A stretch of DNA of 44,744 nt from Nitrospirae bacterium GWB2_47_37 (GCA_001803635.1 MHDU01000066.1:1-44744), one strand, 5' to 3'; shown: positions 24,614 through 31,990, numbered from the stretch's first letter. Numbers and translations are program-made. Notes: generated from the sequence alone by a model not told the origin.

Positions 24614-24916
24614 ATGACACTCGGAATACTTGTCAACACGGATAACTACGGCGATGACATAAAGGGCATCGCGCAGGCGGCCGTTAAAAAAGGCCACAAG
24701 GTCATTATTTTTTTCATGGATAAAGGATGCCGCCTCGCAACGGCAGGCGGCATTGTTTCTCTCTGTAGTTCGGATAACATCTCAATGGGTATGTGCGACT
24801 ATAACCGTAATAAAATGGGGATTTCTAAGGAAGAATTGCCTGCCGGCATTGTCTGCGGCAGCCAGTATGATAACGCTGTGATGAACAGGGACGCCGACAA
24901 GGTAATGGTGTTTTAA
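24614..24916 (+). CDS. DsrE-family small sulfur-relay protein
   Basis: 100 aa. DsrE/TusD-like pattern: a first beta strand LGILVNTDNYGDDIKGIAQA, second strand HKVIIFFMDKGC, then the cysteine-bearing loop NISMGMCDYNRNKMG, where family members carry the persulfide-carrying Cys (here C61), ending ADKVMVF. Additional cysteines at 39, 51 and 81. Proteins of this family pass persulfide sulfur between partners in the Dsr/Tus systems. It overlaps the next gene by one base. No Shine-Dalgarno sequence is clear before ATG 24614. It is the first gene of the operon leading to the Sec-containing YeeE permease. Confidence 0.8.
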   Translation: MTLGILVNTDNYGDDIKGIAQAAVKKGHKVIIFFMDKGCRLATAGGIVSLCSSDNISMGMCDYNRNKMGISKEELPAGIVCGSQYDNAVMNRDADKVMVF

Positions 24917-25182
24917 TGAAAAAAATCGCAGTCATAGTACGGGACAGGCAGGCAGAGGCGCTGCGTATGGCCATCGGGCTTACAGTGCTTAATAAGGTGG
25001 ATGTTTACGTTCTCGATGGAAAACTCGAAGCATCCGGCGACATCGCCATGAACCTCGAAATGATAAGGGAGATTCGTATGGGGTTTTATACAAATACAAA
25101 AATGAATGAGGATATAGCCTATATGCCTATGGAGGATATTGCAAAAAGGCTTTTGGAATATGATAATATTCTCCCATATTGA
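24916..25182 (+). CDS. Cysteine-free small protein, DsrF/TusC-position
   Basis: 88 aa (KKIAVIVRDRQAEALRMAIG, LTVLNKVDVYVLDGKLEASG, ...). The alternating strand-helix pattern fits a DsrE/F fold, and its place between DsrE-like and DsrH-like genes matches the TusC/DsrF slot. It has no cysteine, so it would be structural rather than a sulfur carrier. It shares one base with the previous gene's stop (TAATG). Confidence 0.6.
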   Translation: MKKIAVIVRDRQAEALRMAIGLTVLNKVDVYVLDGKLEASGDIAMNLEMIREIRMGFYTNTKMNEDIAYMPMEDIAKRLLEYDNILPY

Positions 25183-25196
25183 TTTATGCCGATATT

Positions 25197-25364
25197 ATGA
25201 AAATTCTGCATATTCTGAAAACGGAGCCTGAAGCCGGCGTAAAGGCGGTAATAGAGGAGCATAGGAAATACCATGACGTTACCGTTATAGAGATGCATAA
25301 AAATAAAGATTATGATCTAATCGTGGAACTTATGGAGAGGGCGGATAAGGTTATTTCGTGGTAA
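25197..25364 (+). CDS. DsrH/TusB-like small protein
   Basis: 55 aa from ATG 25197 (KILHILKTEPEAGVKAVIEE...DYDLIVELMERADKVISW). A TTG at 25179 overlapping the previous stop would add six residues; the ATG gives the usual DsrH-like start. It ends in K-V-I-S-W as many DsrH/TusB proteins end in a similar short strand. The cysteine found in DsrH is missing, so it is an atypical or much-reduced member. It sits 43 bases before the YeeE permease. Assignment rests on position and pattern. Confidence 0.55.
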   Translation: MKILHILKTEPEAGVKAVIEEHRKYHDVTVIEMHKNKDYDLIVELMERADKVISW

Positions 25365-25407
25365 AGCAGGCCCTTGGCCTGTATGAAAAACTCAGTGGGA
25401 GGTCTAA

Positions 25408-26505
25408 ATGGAGGGGATACCGCAGGCGAGCATCATGATTATTTTAAGCGGTGTGCTGGTGGGCGTAATATTCGGCTTTGTACTTCAGCGCGGCCGGTAT
25501 TGAATGAACTCAGCGTTCAGAGACGTGATCTTTGTAAACGATACGACTTTGCTGAGGGCATGGCTTTTGGCGCTTGTAATAGCCATCATAGGCGCTAATT
25601 TTATCGAGGATATAGGGCTGATGGGAGATGACGGTCTGCGCCGTCAGGCATTCGCCCCTATCGCCGCGATCATCGGCGGTTATATCTTCGGGCTCGGAAT
25701 CGTTATAGCAGGCGGGTGCGGCAGCGGTGTTCTGTATAAGCAGGGCGAGGGTCAGTTCGCCGCCACTATAGCTACATTCGGTTTCGGCGTAGGCCTGATT
25801 TCGACAATGCACGGCCCGCTCAAGCCCGTAAGTCAGTTTTTGAAGAGTTATAAGATGTCTGTAGGCACGGATGCGGCCGGCGATCCGATAGCAAGCCCTG
25901 CTTTATGGGATGTATTCGGAGGCGGGAATATCAAATGGATAATTATCGCTGTTATAGCGGCTATAATTATTCCGGTAGTGTTGAAGGGAAAACCCTTTGC
26001 CAAAGGCCCCAAGAAGGGCTGGTCATGGTCAGTCGGAGGAGCTTTGATAGGGGCGGTAGTAGTTCTTGCTTGGTGGGCTTCTTATTACTGGGGCGGACAG
26101 GCGAGGGGACTCTCATTCTCAGGCCCTCTTTCCGACTTTTTGATGTTCGTTCTTACCGCAAACAGCAGCGCTCCGTTTGATCCGATGTTCAGTATCCTCG
26201 GAATAGGCGTGGCTACATGGAGCGCCCTGTATGTCATAGGCGTTCCGGTGGGAGCTTATTTAAGCGCAAAAGGTCTCAGTGAATTTAAGCTCACGGCTCC
26301 GAAGGATCCGAATGAATTAGTAAGGGTCTTTTTCGGAGGACTTGTAATGGGGTTCGGCGGCGCAGTTGCAGGCGGTTGAACTGTGGGACATTCGCTGACA
26401 GGTATGTCGGCATTATCGCTTCAGAGCATAGCGGCTACGGTTTTCATTATACTCGGCAACTGGACTATGACTTACTTTATGTTCATTAAGCCGATGAAGG
26501 ATTAG
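25408..26505 (+). CDS. YeeE/YedE-family transporter with two predicted selenocysteines
   Basis: 365 aa if the in-frame TGA codons at 25501-25503 (residue 32) and 26377-26379 (residue 324) are read as Sec; the true stop is TAG at 26503-26505. GGGAGG precedes ATG 25408. Conserved YeeE motifs run straight through both TGAs: FVLQRGRY-U-MNSAFRD and GGAVAGG-U-TVGHSLTGMSAL, where relatives have Cys. A third conserved site keeps Cys (AGGCGSG, C104). About 9 membrane helices. YeeE/TsuA imports thiosulfate through a cysteine relay; YedE relatives are linked to selenium uptake. Here selenolates would line the path. Reading TGA as stop would split one protein into three fragments each lacking a key motif. 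Operon context with DsrE-type proteins supports a sulfur or selenium uptake role. The Sec machinery genes are not in the window. Confidence 0.9.
25515..25539 (+). promoter_or_regulatory. Predicted bacterial SECIS hairpin after Sec32 codon
   Basis: Stem GTT/AAC plus CAGAGA/TCTTTG (one G-U pair, 2-base bulge) closes a CGTGA loop at 25524-25528. The loop starts 21 bases after the TGA and has G as its second base, as bacterial SECIS models require. A longer outer pairing CTCAGC/GCTGAG (25510 and about 25550) could enclose it. Confidence 0.65.
26387..26408 (+). promoter_or_regulatory. Possible SECIS hairpin after Sec324 codon
   Basis: GACAT (26387-26391) pairs with ATGTC (26404-26408); with a T-T mismatch and one further C-G pair the loop begins with G at 26394. 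The loop lies about 14 bases after the TGA, slightly closer than usual, so this element is weaker than the first. Confidence 0.45.
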
Positions 26506-26587
26506 TTCCTTAAAAGGGGAGACTTATTCCTGAATAGGAAAAGATTTTTATCGGTGAGCAAAGAGAAGTTGTTGTAAAACGAACGAA

Positions 26588-26624
26588 ACATGCATGGCAT
26601 GTTAGTTGCTAAATGTATTATAAT
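26588..26624 (+). promoter_or_regulatory. -10 box and overlapping palindrome before the mini-protein gene
   Basis: TATAAT at 26619-26624 has no good -35; instead the dyad AACATGC-ATG-GCATGTT (26587-26603) covers that position. A regulator binding there could activate or repress the gene at 26649. Confidence 0.45.
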
Positions 26625-26648
26625 AAAACAAAAGAGGAGGTGAACAAT

Positions 26649-26834
26649 ATGAAGAGGATTTTAGCGTTGATAGTGGCTCTTCTTTTCGTATTCGCGGTTT
26701 CCACAGTAGCTATTGCTGCCGAGAAGCCTGCTGACGCAAAGGATAAGAAGGCAGACAAGGCGGACAAGAAGGACGATAAGAAGGCTGATACAAAGGATAC
26801 AAAGAAGAAGAAAAAGGCTATTGAAGGTTGCTAA
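26649..26834 (+). CDS. Secreted Lys/Asp-rich mini-protein ending in Cys
   Basis: 61 aa from ATG 26649, with GAGGAGGTGA 6 bases upstream. Signal peptide 1-22 (MKRILALIVALLFVFAVSTV, AIA|AE). The mature about 38 residues are almost only K, D, A and T (KDKKADKADKKDDKKADTKD, then TKKKKKAIEGC), with no hydrophobic core, and end in a single C-terminal Cys. No family was recognised. It has its own promoter and a strong terminator, so it is probably an abundant monocistronic product. Its charge pattern suggests binding to polyanions or metals, and the terminal Cys could be a tether (inference). Confidence 0.75.
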   Translation: MKRILALIVALLFVFAVSTVAIAAEKPADAKDKKADKADKKDDKKADTKDTKKKKKAIEGC

Positions 26835-26852
26835 TTGTTTAAATATAATTAA

Positions 26853-26886
26853 GGGTGGGAGCCGTAGGCTTTCACCCTATTTTTTT
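26853..26886 (+). terminator. Rho-independent terminator of the mini-protein gene
   Basis: GGGTGGGAGCC - GTA - GGCTTTCACCC forms an 11-bp stem (two G-U pairs) at 26853-26877, followed by TATTTTTTT. Confidence 0.9.
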
Positions 26887-26905
26887 GTCATATGCCAGAC
26901 ATTAT

Positions 26906-27637
26906 ATGAAAAACTGGAAAGATAATATTTATTTCATTCTTGTTGAGCCTAAAGAGCCCGGTAACATCGGCGCATCCGCTCGTGCTGTGAAGAATATGGG
27001 TTTTAAGAACCTTTGCCTTGTAAATCCGCCTGTTCTCACCGATGAGGCTCGTTGGTTTGCCTGCAACGCCCTCGATGTCCTTGACTCCGCGCAAAAATAT
27101 GACGGCATTGCCGATGCCGTTAAGGATAAGGCGATTGTAGCCGGCACAAGCCGCAGGAAAGGCCGCAGCCGGGGTGTTTTCCTGAATGTCGGAGAGGGAG
27201 CGGCAAGGCTTCATGATATTGCTCAAAAGAACAAAATAGCGATACTGTTCGGCAGGGAGGACAGAGGATTGTATAACGATGAGGTTGAGGAATGCGGATT
27301 TCTGATAACCATCCCTTCAAGCGCTAAGCAGCCTTCTCTTAATCTTTCTCAAGCGGTTTTGCTGACGGCTTATGAACTCTCAAATGCCGGATACAAAAAA
27401 GAGGGCGTTCCAAAGGTCAGATGGCAGGAATTGGCCGATATTAAAGAGACGGAAGCGCTTTACCGCAGGATCGCAGGCACCCTTAAATTGCTTGACTATA
27501 TTCCGAGAGGCGACAGGAATCTTGAGGATAAAATCATAAAGAATTTTAAGCATTTTATCGGCAGGGCCGGGATGACCCGGTGGGAATTAAAGATGCTCCA
27601 CGGCATCTGTACCCAGATAGAGAAGAAGGTGAAATAA
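26906..27637 (+). CDS. trmJ: SpoU-type RNA 2'-O-methyltransferase, TrmJ-like
   Basis: 243 aa from ATG 26906. SPOUT fold motifs: motif 1 FILVEPKEPGNIGASARAVK with NMGF, GTSRRKGR in the middle, motif 2 AILFGREDRGLYNDEVE and motif 3 LITIPSSAKQPSLNLSQAVL. This matches the TrmH family, TrmJ subgroup (TIGR00050), which methylates the 2'-O of residue 32 in tRNAs using S-adenosylmethionine. The C-terminal helical region (EALYRRIAGTLKLLDYIP...LKMLHGICTQIEKK) is also TrmJ-like. The leader is short and lacks a clear ribosome site, and the preceding terminator ends only 20 bases upstream. Confidence 0.85.
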   Translation: MKNWKDNIYFILVEPKEPGNIGASARAVKNMGFKNLCLVNPPVLTDEARWFACNALDVLDSAQKYDGIADAVKDKAIVAGTSRRKGRSRGVFLNVGEGAARLHDIAQKNKIAILFGREDRGLYNDEVEECGFLITIPSSAKQPSLNLSQAVLLTAYELSNAGYKKEGVPKVRWQELADIKETEALYRRIAGTLKLLDYIPRGDRNLEDKIIKNFKHFIGRAGMTRWELKMLHGICTQIEKKVK

Positions 27638-27664
27638 CGGCCCGGAAAACAACTTTCCGGGCCG
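27638..27664. terminator. GC-rich hairpin between convergent genes
   Basis: CGGCCCGGAAA - ACAAC - TTTCCGGGCCG gives perfect 11-bp arms between the stop of trmJ (+) and the ferredoxin-type gene (-). T tracts are lacking, but position and symmetry argue for a bidirectional terminator. Confidence 0.65.
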
Positions 27665-27670
27665 CAGAGG

Positions 27671-28318
27671 TTAAGCGGCTGTCAGCGCATTTTTCGGGCA
27701 TGCGACCGCGCAGGTAGAGCATTTAATGCAGTCGTTGTCGCCCATCACGCCGGACTCCTTATATTCATACGGTTTTAACTGCATAGGGCAGACCTTGGAG
27801 CATATCTTGCAGTCTACGCACATTTCATTGATGTTCAGCGGTTTTTTGCCTTCGGACATCCTGTTCGCTATAGTTCCCATAGGGCAGATATGACACCATA
27901 TACGCTGCTGATATGTTACCCCGAGGATTATGCCCACGATTGTAGTTACCGTGAGGATCATTACCATCGCCAGTCCTATGGCATCGGCGTTTCCCCAATG
28001 AATATATATTTGGCTCCCTAAAACGCCGATAAGAACGGCGAGAACGAATAGGCGCACGCTGTCCTTTCTGAAGAACGCGGGTATTTTCCTGTTCATGCTG
28101 ATCTTCCGAATAAAAAGATCGTAAAAGCTTCCCCTCGGACACATCCAGTCGCACCATGCCCTTCCCTTATAAAAGGCTACGCCTATCGCGCCTACCATGC
28201 AGCCTAAAAGCAGATAACCTAATTTCGGATAAAACCAGCCGGCCACAACAACCAGAGGCAGTCCGAGCCATGTATATGACTGAAGCCTGTTTCTTTTCTT
28301 TTTGAATTCCGACAACAT
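27671..28318 (-). CDS. NapH-like membrane 4Fe-4S protein
   Basis: 215 aa with about four transmembrane helices (LGLPLVVVAGWFYPKLGYLL, VRLFVLAVLIGVLGSQIYIH, AIGLAMVMILTVTTIVGIIL). Two C-x3-C-P motifs at cytoplasm-membrane borders (AWCDWMCPRGSFYD and IWCHICPMGTI) are characteristic of NapH/RdxA-type proteins. The C-terminus holds two ferredoxin clusters, CVDCKICSKVCP and CIKCSTCAVACP. Such proteins pass electrons between quinols and periplasmic partners or act in cofactor handling. It is a short member and monocistronic here; the leader spans 28319-28380. Its exact partner is unknown, but the nearby cytochromes are candidates (inference). Confidence 0.85.
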   Translation of the reverse strand: MLSEFKKKRNRLQSYTWLGLPLVVVAGWFYPKLGYLLLGCMVGAIGVAFYKGRAWCDWMCPRGSFYDLFIRKISMNRKIPAFFRKDSVRLFVLAVLIGVLGSQIYIHWGNADAIGLAMVMILTVTTIVGIILGVTYQQRIWCHICPMGTIANRMSEGKKPLNINEMCVDCKICSKVCPMQLKPYEYKESGVMGDNDCIKCSTCAVACPKNALTAA

Positions 28319-28458
28319 TGTAATGCCTCCTTAATGATGTTCTCTATAAATTATTTATACCTGATTTTAAGTTAAATTGTCAATTGATTTCTTGACTATT
28401 CAACTTTTCTTTTGCTGATCTTCTTGTTTTTTTGCTGCTTATTCTGTAGCCTTTATAT

Positions 28459-28878
28459 ATGTCTATATTCGTTGTCCACGAGCACCATGCGAAACATCTC
28501 CATTTCGATTTCAGGCTCGAAATGGACGGCGTCTTGAAGTCATGGGCCGTTCCAAAAGGGCCGTCAATGAACCCGGCGGACAAAAGGCTTGCCGTAATGA
28601 CGGATGATCATGCATTGGATTACGGTTCGTTTGAAGGAGTAATCCCTGAGGGTCGTTACGGCGCGGGAGAGGTTATCATATGGGACAGGGGGACGTATAA
28701 ATCAATCGGAGGCAGCCTTGCTTCCGGACGATTTGAATTCGATTTAAGCGGCAAAAAATTGAAGGGCGCCTTTGTGCTTGTGAAAATGAAAGGCAAAGAC
28801 AAAGAATGGCTTTTGATAAAGAAAAAGGACGAACATGCCGTAAAAGTTGATTTTATCTTCGTGATATTATTAGCATAA
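28459..28878 (+). CDS. Free-standing LigD-type 3'-phosphoesterase domain
   Basis: 139 aa. It matches the PE domain of LigD: FVVHEHHAKHLHFDFRLEMD, then GVLKSWAVPKGPSMNP, GSFEGVIPEGRYGAGEVIIW and KGAFVLVKMKGKDKEWLLIK. Catalytic residues H-x-D/E (H-H-A-K-H-L-H-F-D) and R are present. PE domains heal ribonucleotide-ended or 3'-phosphate DNA ends. Standalone versions exist in bacteria and archaea. The final residues after KKKDEHA (VKVDFIFVILLA) are unusual, hydrophobic and may be a read-on tail. No ligase, polymerase or Ku gene is nearby. No ribosome site precedes ATG 28459. Confidence 0.85.
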   Translation: MSIFVVHEHHAKHLHFDFRLEMDGVLKSWAVPKGPSMNPADKRLAVMTDDHALDYGSFEGVIPEGRYGAGEVIIWDRGTYKSIGGSLASGRFEFDLSGKKLKGAFVLVKMKGKDKEWLLIKKKDEHAVKVDFIFVILLA

Positions 28879-28901
28879 GAACAAAAATTTAGGAGGGGCG
28901 G

Positions 28902-29384
28902 ATGGATAAGGGTATTTTCGTATTAAAGACAGCGTTTATGGCGGCGCTGTCCGTTTTATTATTAACGGGCGTTTCCATGGGGATGGGCGTATCGCCGAAG
29001 CTGCCAAAGATAAGTATCGAAGGCGCCGAGGCAAGGCTGTCGACAATGATGCTCGGTGTCGGTTCCGTATTCATGAAGATCGTGAATTCCGGAGAGGGCG
29101 ATGATAATCTTGTCGGAGCGCGAACAAACATTCCGAATACGGTCGTCGAACTCCATGACGTAAAAGACGGGAAGATGGCGAAAATAGGAAAGATAGCCGT
29201 ACCCGGCAACAATACCGTGGAACTTAAGCCCAGGAGCCTGCATATAATGATATTTAAGATGCCCAAGGACACGAAGGAAGGCTCTGAATTTACTCTCTAC
29301 CTCATGTTCGAAAAATCCGGAGAAAAACAGGTGAACGTGAAATTCGGGAAGGGAGCGGAGCAACATATGCATCATAGCCATTAA
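28902..29384 (+). CDS. PCuAC-type periplasmic copper chaperone
   Basis: 160 aa, AGGAGGGG before ATG 28902. An export signal at about 1-28 (VLKTAFMAALSVLLLTG) is followed by a beta-barrel-like PCuAC domain: EARLSTMMLGVGSVFMKIVN, VELHDVKDGKM and LKPRSLHIMIFKM, giving the H..M...H-x-M copper-binding set. It ends in a His/Met-rich HMHHSH tail. PCuAC proteins deliver Cu(I) in the periplasm, often to cytochrome oxidase. Here the neighbours are c-type cytochromes rather than oxidase genes. It lies 23 bases after the PE domain gene. Confidence 0.8.
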   Translation: MDKGIFVLKTAFMAALSVLLLTGVSMGMGVSPKLPKISIEGAEARLSTMMLGVGSVFMKIVNSGEGDDNLVGARTNIPNTVVELHDVKDGKMAKIGKIAVPGNNTVELKPRSLHIMIFKMPKDTKEGSEFTLYLMFEKSGEKQVNVKFGKGAEQHMHHSH

Positions 29385-29422
29385 GCCCTGATTTGAATGT
29401 AATCTAAAATTTTAAATTGAGG

Positions 29423-29451
29423 TTGACATAAAGCCGCGCGTATGTTAAGTT
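29423..29451 (+). promoter_or_regulatory. Sigma70-type promoter for the cytochrome-region operon
   Basis: TTGACA (29423-29428) and TAAGTT (29446-29451) are spaced by 17 bases. A small dyad ACCGT-AA-ACGGT (29460-29471) follows, at the expected start site. The leader to 29584 is about 120 bases. Confidence 0.45.
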
Positions 29452-29583
29452 TTTTTAACACCGTAAACGGTATATATATACAAAAGGGGGTGAGAATTAA
29501 GCATATTCAGCAATCGGCAATTTCTGTTTGGACGTACAGCAAGACAAAATAAAAAAACACAAACACAAACGGGGAGGAAGTAT

Positions 29584-30699
29584 ATGAAGAAAAGATTAGT
29601 TGCTGTAGTCGGTATAGTAGCAATCGCGTTTCTGAGTTATTTTGTTTTTAGCGCTGTCGATTCGAAAACCTCTGTAGCTGTCGCAGCAAAGAAAATGTAT
29701 TCCGGCGTTGCATACGTAGCCGGTCACGGCGGACACTTTGCCAAGATCGATGTAGCAATAGACCCGAACAACGCAGACAATCCGCTTCAGGTTAAGGGGC
29801 TCGACAGGGTTGTGGTCGGCGACAGCAAGAACTACGCGATGCACGATGTAAGGATCGATTCCAATGACAGTAATATAATGTTCTGGTCCACATATATTCC
29901 GGATGCAAACGGAAAAATGCATGTCGGAAAGACGGATCTCAAGAGCGGCGATAAACTTAAGGACGTTGTGATCGCACAGGACGATAGGAGCAGCAAAAAG
30001 CCGCCCCTTTATTGCGCGTCGGGACAGAGCAAGAAATACTATATGCCTGTCTTTATGGGTGTGGAAGGCTTTGTGGATGTGTTCGACAAAGCGAGCATGG
30101 AGCAGAAGCACAGGGTATTCATCAGCGACCTCGGCTACGCTAAAGGCACATACCAGTTCACGCACGGTAATAACTCGCCTGACATGAAGACCTTCATCCT
30201 CACCATGAATCAGGTGAAGGACGGTAAAATGACGGGCGATGTGGATTTCGTTATGGTCGACCTGGCGGCGCTTGAGAACGGCAAGTTTAAGCAACTGGCC
30301 AAGAACACGCTGAAGGGCGAGGCGGGCAAGACCATCACATTCCGCATGTATTTTACGAAGGACGGAAAATACATCATGCAGTCCGCTGGGGATAGGCTCT
30401 GGGTGCTCGACGCCAAGACATTGAAGCTTGTGGACGAGAAGATGATCCCGGACGGCGGACAGGTTCACGATGCGATACCTACGGCAGACGGTAAATATGC
30501 CGTCATGACGCTGAGAGCTCTCGAGGCTGCTCCCGGCACCGAAGGTAAAGAGGTAACAGGCGGCTTTATATCTCTCTATGACGCCGATGCCAAGAAAATA
30601 GTCGGCAAGCCGTCTTCCATCTGTATAGAATGCCACAAGAATTTCGGACTCGCCAAAGCCACTATACTTTGCGGTATAGACGCCAACTGGAAAAAATAA
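29584..30699 (+). CDS. Secreted propeller-like protein with a single CxxCH
   Basis: 371 aa, GGGGAGG before the ATG. N-terminal signal or anchor (LVAVVGIVAIAFLSYFVFSA, about 4-23), then repeated strands typical of a beta-propeller (KDGKYIMQSAGDRLWVLDAK, then TADGKYAVMTLRALE). Near the C-terminus is one heme-binding motif C347-I-E-C-H351, with further Cys at about 363 and in PPLYCASGQSKKYYMP. It is therefore probably a periplasmic or membrane-anchored monoheme protein of YVTN/D1-like fold. No named family was recognised. It ends with a strong terminator before the ABC pair, and a pentaheme cytochrome follows 2 kb downstream, so it probably belongs to a periplasmic redox pathway. Confidence 0.7.
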   Translation: MKKRLVAVVGIVAIAFLSYFVFSAVDSKTSVAVAAKKMYSGVAYVAGHGGHFAKIDVAIDPNNADNPLQVKGLDRVVVGDSKNYAMHDVRIDSNDSNIMFWSTYIPDANGKMHVGKTDLKSGDKLKDVVIAQDDRSSKKPPLYCASGQSKKYYMPVFMGVEGFVDVFDKASMEQKHRVFISDLGYAKGTYQFTHGNNSPDMKTFILTMNQVKDGKMTGDVDFVMVDLAALENGKFKQLAKNTLKGEAGKTITFRMYFTKDGKYIMQSAGDRLWVLDAKTLKLVDEKMIPDGGQVHDAIPTADGKYAVMTLRALEAAPGTEGKEVTGGFISLYDADAKKIVGKPSSICIECHKNFGLAKATILCGIDANWKK

Positions 30700-30712
30700 G
30701 TCCGTTAGTTTT

Positions 30713-30753
30713 AAAATATCCCTTCTATGCGCACGCATAGAAGGGATATTTTT
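30713..30753 (+). terminator. Strong rho-independent terminator
   Basis: Arms of up to 19 bases (AAAATATCCCTTCTATGCG and its complement, 30713-30752) meet at a 2-base centre and run into TATTTTT. It separates the secreted heme protein from the ABC genes. Confidence 0.85.
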
Positions 30754-30792
30754 ATCCGGCCCAAATAAATAGCGATAAAAGGATTTTATTGT

Positions 30793-31989
30793 ATGAATGG
30801 GAAATTTACACTTATTTCGCTTGCATCTAAAAACTTAAAAAGAAAACCTTTAAGAACCCTTATTTTGATGATTGCCATATCCCTGCTCGTTTCTACCCTT
30901 GTGTTCGCTTTATCTTTCGTGAGGCGCGTGGATTCGAGCATTAAGCTTACTTCCGAACGTCTCGGCGCCGATATACTTATCGTGCCTGCGGGATCCAGAG
31001 GCGCGGCAGAGGATATACTGCTGGAGAATAAGGTAAAGACGTTTTACATGGATAAGGGCATAATGGAAAAAGTCGGACAAATCGAAGGCATAACCGATGT
31101 GACGTATCAGACATATCTTATTACCATTCAGGGCCTTTGTTGTTCGGTGCCGGAGACTATGGTTGTCGCTTTCAATCAGGATACCGATTTTATAATAAAG
31201 CCATGGCTTAAGGGAAAAGTAAGCGGAAGGCTCCTGAAGGGAGAGGCTATTGTAGGCAGCGAATCTGCGTTTAATATAGAGACGGGGGCGATAGAGGTCG
31301 ATAGTGTTCTGTTCGGGAATGTGTTTAAAATGGTGGGTGTCCTCGATAAGACGGGAACGGGCCTCGATACCGCCTTATTCATGGACGAGGCAAACCTCGA
31401 CGATATAATCAAAAAAGGGAAATCGGACATGAAGCCGGGGCAGATTTCCATAATTTTTGCCAGGGTAAAAGCCGGTATCGATCCCTATAAAGTAGCAGCT
31501 AAAATAGAGGACTCGGTTATTGAAGTCGATGCCGTCGCGCGGAAAGATATAGGGAAGAATCTCATAAACACGCTGAGGGACATAAACCGGATATTCTCGA
31601 TTTCGGTGCTTATAGCGTCTCTTTTATCCATTTTTCTCGTATGGGCGATTTTTTCCGCAGTCGTTAACGAACGACTCAAGGAAGTCGGGATCATGCGGGC
31701 AATAGGCGCAAAGGAATCTCACGTTTTACGGCTCTTTCTTTTTGAGGTCATTATAATAGGGAGCCTTGGAAGCATTGTCGGTATTGTATGCGGAACCGCC
31801 GTTTCGTTTTTTCTGGCGAAAGGATTCAGCATAATGAAGAATATATCGACCGACTTGAGCGTCCTTCAGCGCGTATATATAAGTTTAACAGGCTTTGTAG
31901 GCGGTACGATAATATGTGTCATAGGGGCCTTATCTCCGATTCAACGCATAAAAAAGACGGAGCCGCTCAATGTGATAAAGGAGGTTTAA
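30793..31989 (+). CDS. ABC transporter permease, MacB/FtsX type
   Basis: 398 aa. One N-terminal transmembrane helix (RTLILMIAISLLVSTLVFAL), a large periplasmic domain (about 45-270, MacB_PCD-like), then three C-terminal helices with the FtsX signature (FSISVLIASLLSIFLVWAIF, then RLKEVGIMRAIGAKESHVLR). This is the LolC/MacB topology used for mechanotransmission, which moves lipoproteins, peptides or periplasmic substrates without a pore. It is followed after one base by its ATPase. Placement between two c-type cytochrome genes suggests a role in that periplasmic pathway. Its substrate is unknown. Confidence 0.9.
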   Translation: MNGKFTLISLASKNLKRKPLRTLILMIAISLLVSTLVFALSFVRRVDSSIKLTSERLGADILIVPAGSRGAAEDILLENKVKTFYMDKGIMEKVGQIEGITDVTYQTYLITIQGLCCSVPETMVVAFNQDTDFIIKPWLKGKVSGRLLKGEAIVGSESAFNIETGAIEVDSVLFGNVFKMVGVLDKTGTGLDTALFMDEANLDDIIKKGKSDMKPGQISIIFARVKAGIDPYKVAAKIEDSVIEVDAVARKDIGKNLINTLRDINRIFSISVLIASLLSIFLVWAIFSAVVNERLKEVGIMRAIGAKESHVLRLFLFEVIIIGSLGSIVGIVCGTAVSFFLAKGFSIMKNISTDLSVLQRVYISLTGFVGGTIICVIGALSPIQRIKKTEPLNVIKEV

Positions 31990-31990
31990 T

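Noticed and set aside
25180-25182. TGA after the 88-aa protein as another selenocysteine
   Set aside because: Reading on gives only a few codons before another stop, and the next gene starts here; the overlap is ordinary translational coupling.
29440-29460. ATGTTAAGTTTT shared with 16309-16320 as a common operator
   Set aside because: A 12-base AT-rich match at two loci with no symmetry and different distance to the promoters; probably chance.
29596-30738. A 380-codon minus-strand frame opposite the heme-propeller gene
   Set aside because: The plus-strand gene has a signal peptide, ribosome site and CxxCH; the antisense frame has no family pattern and reflects codon bias.
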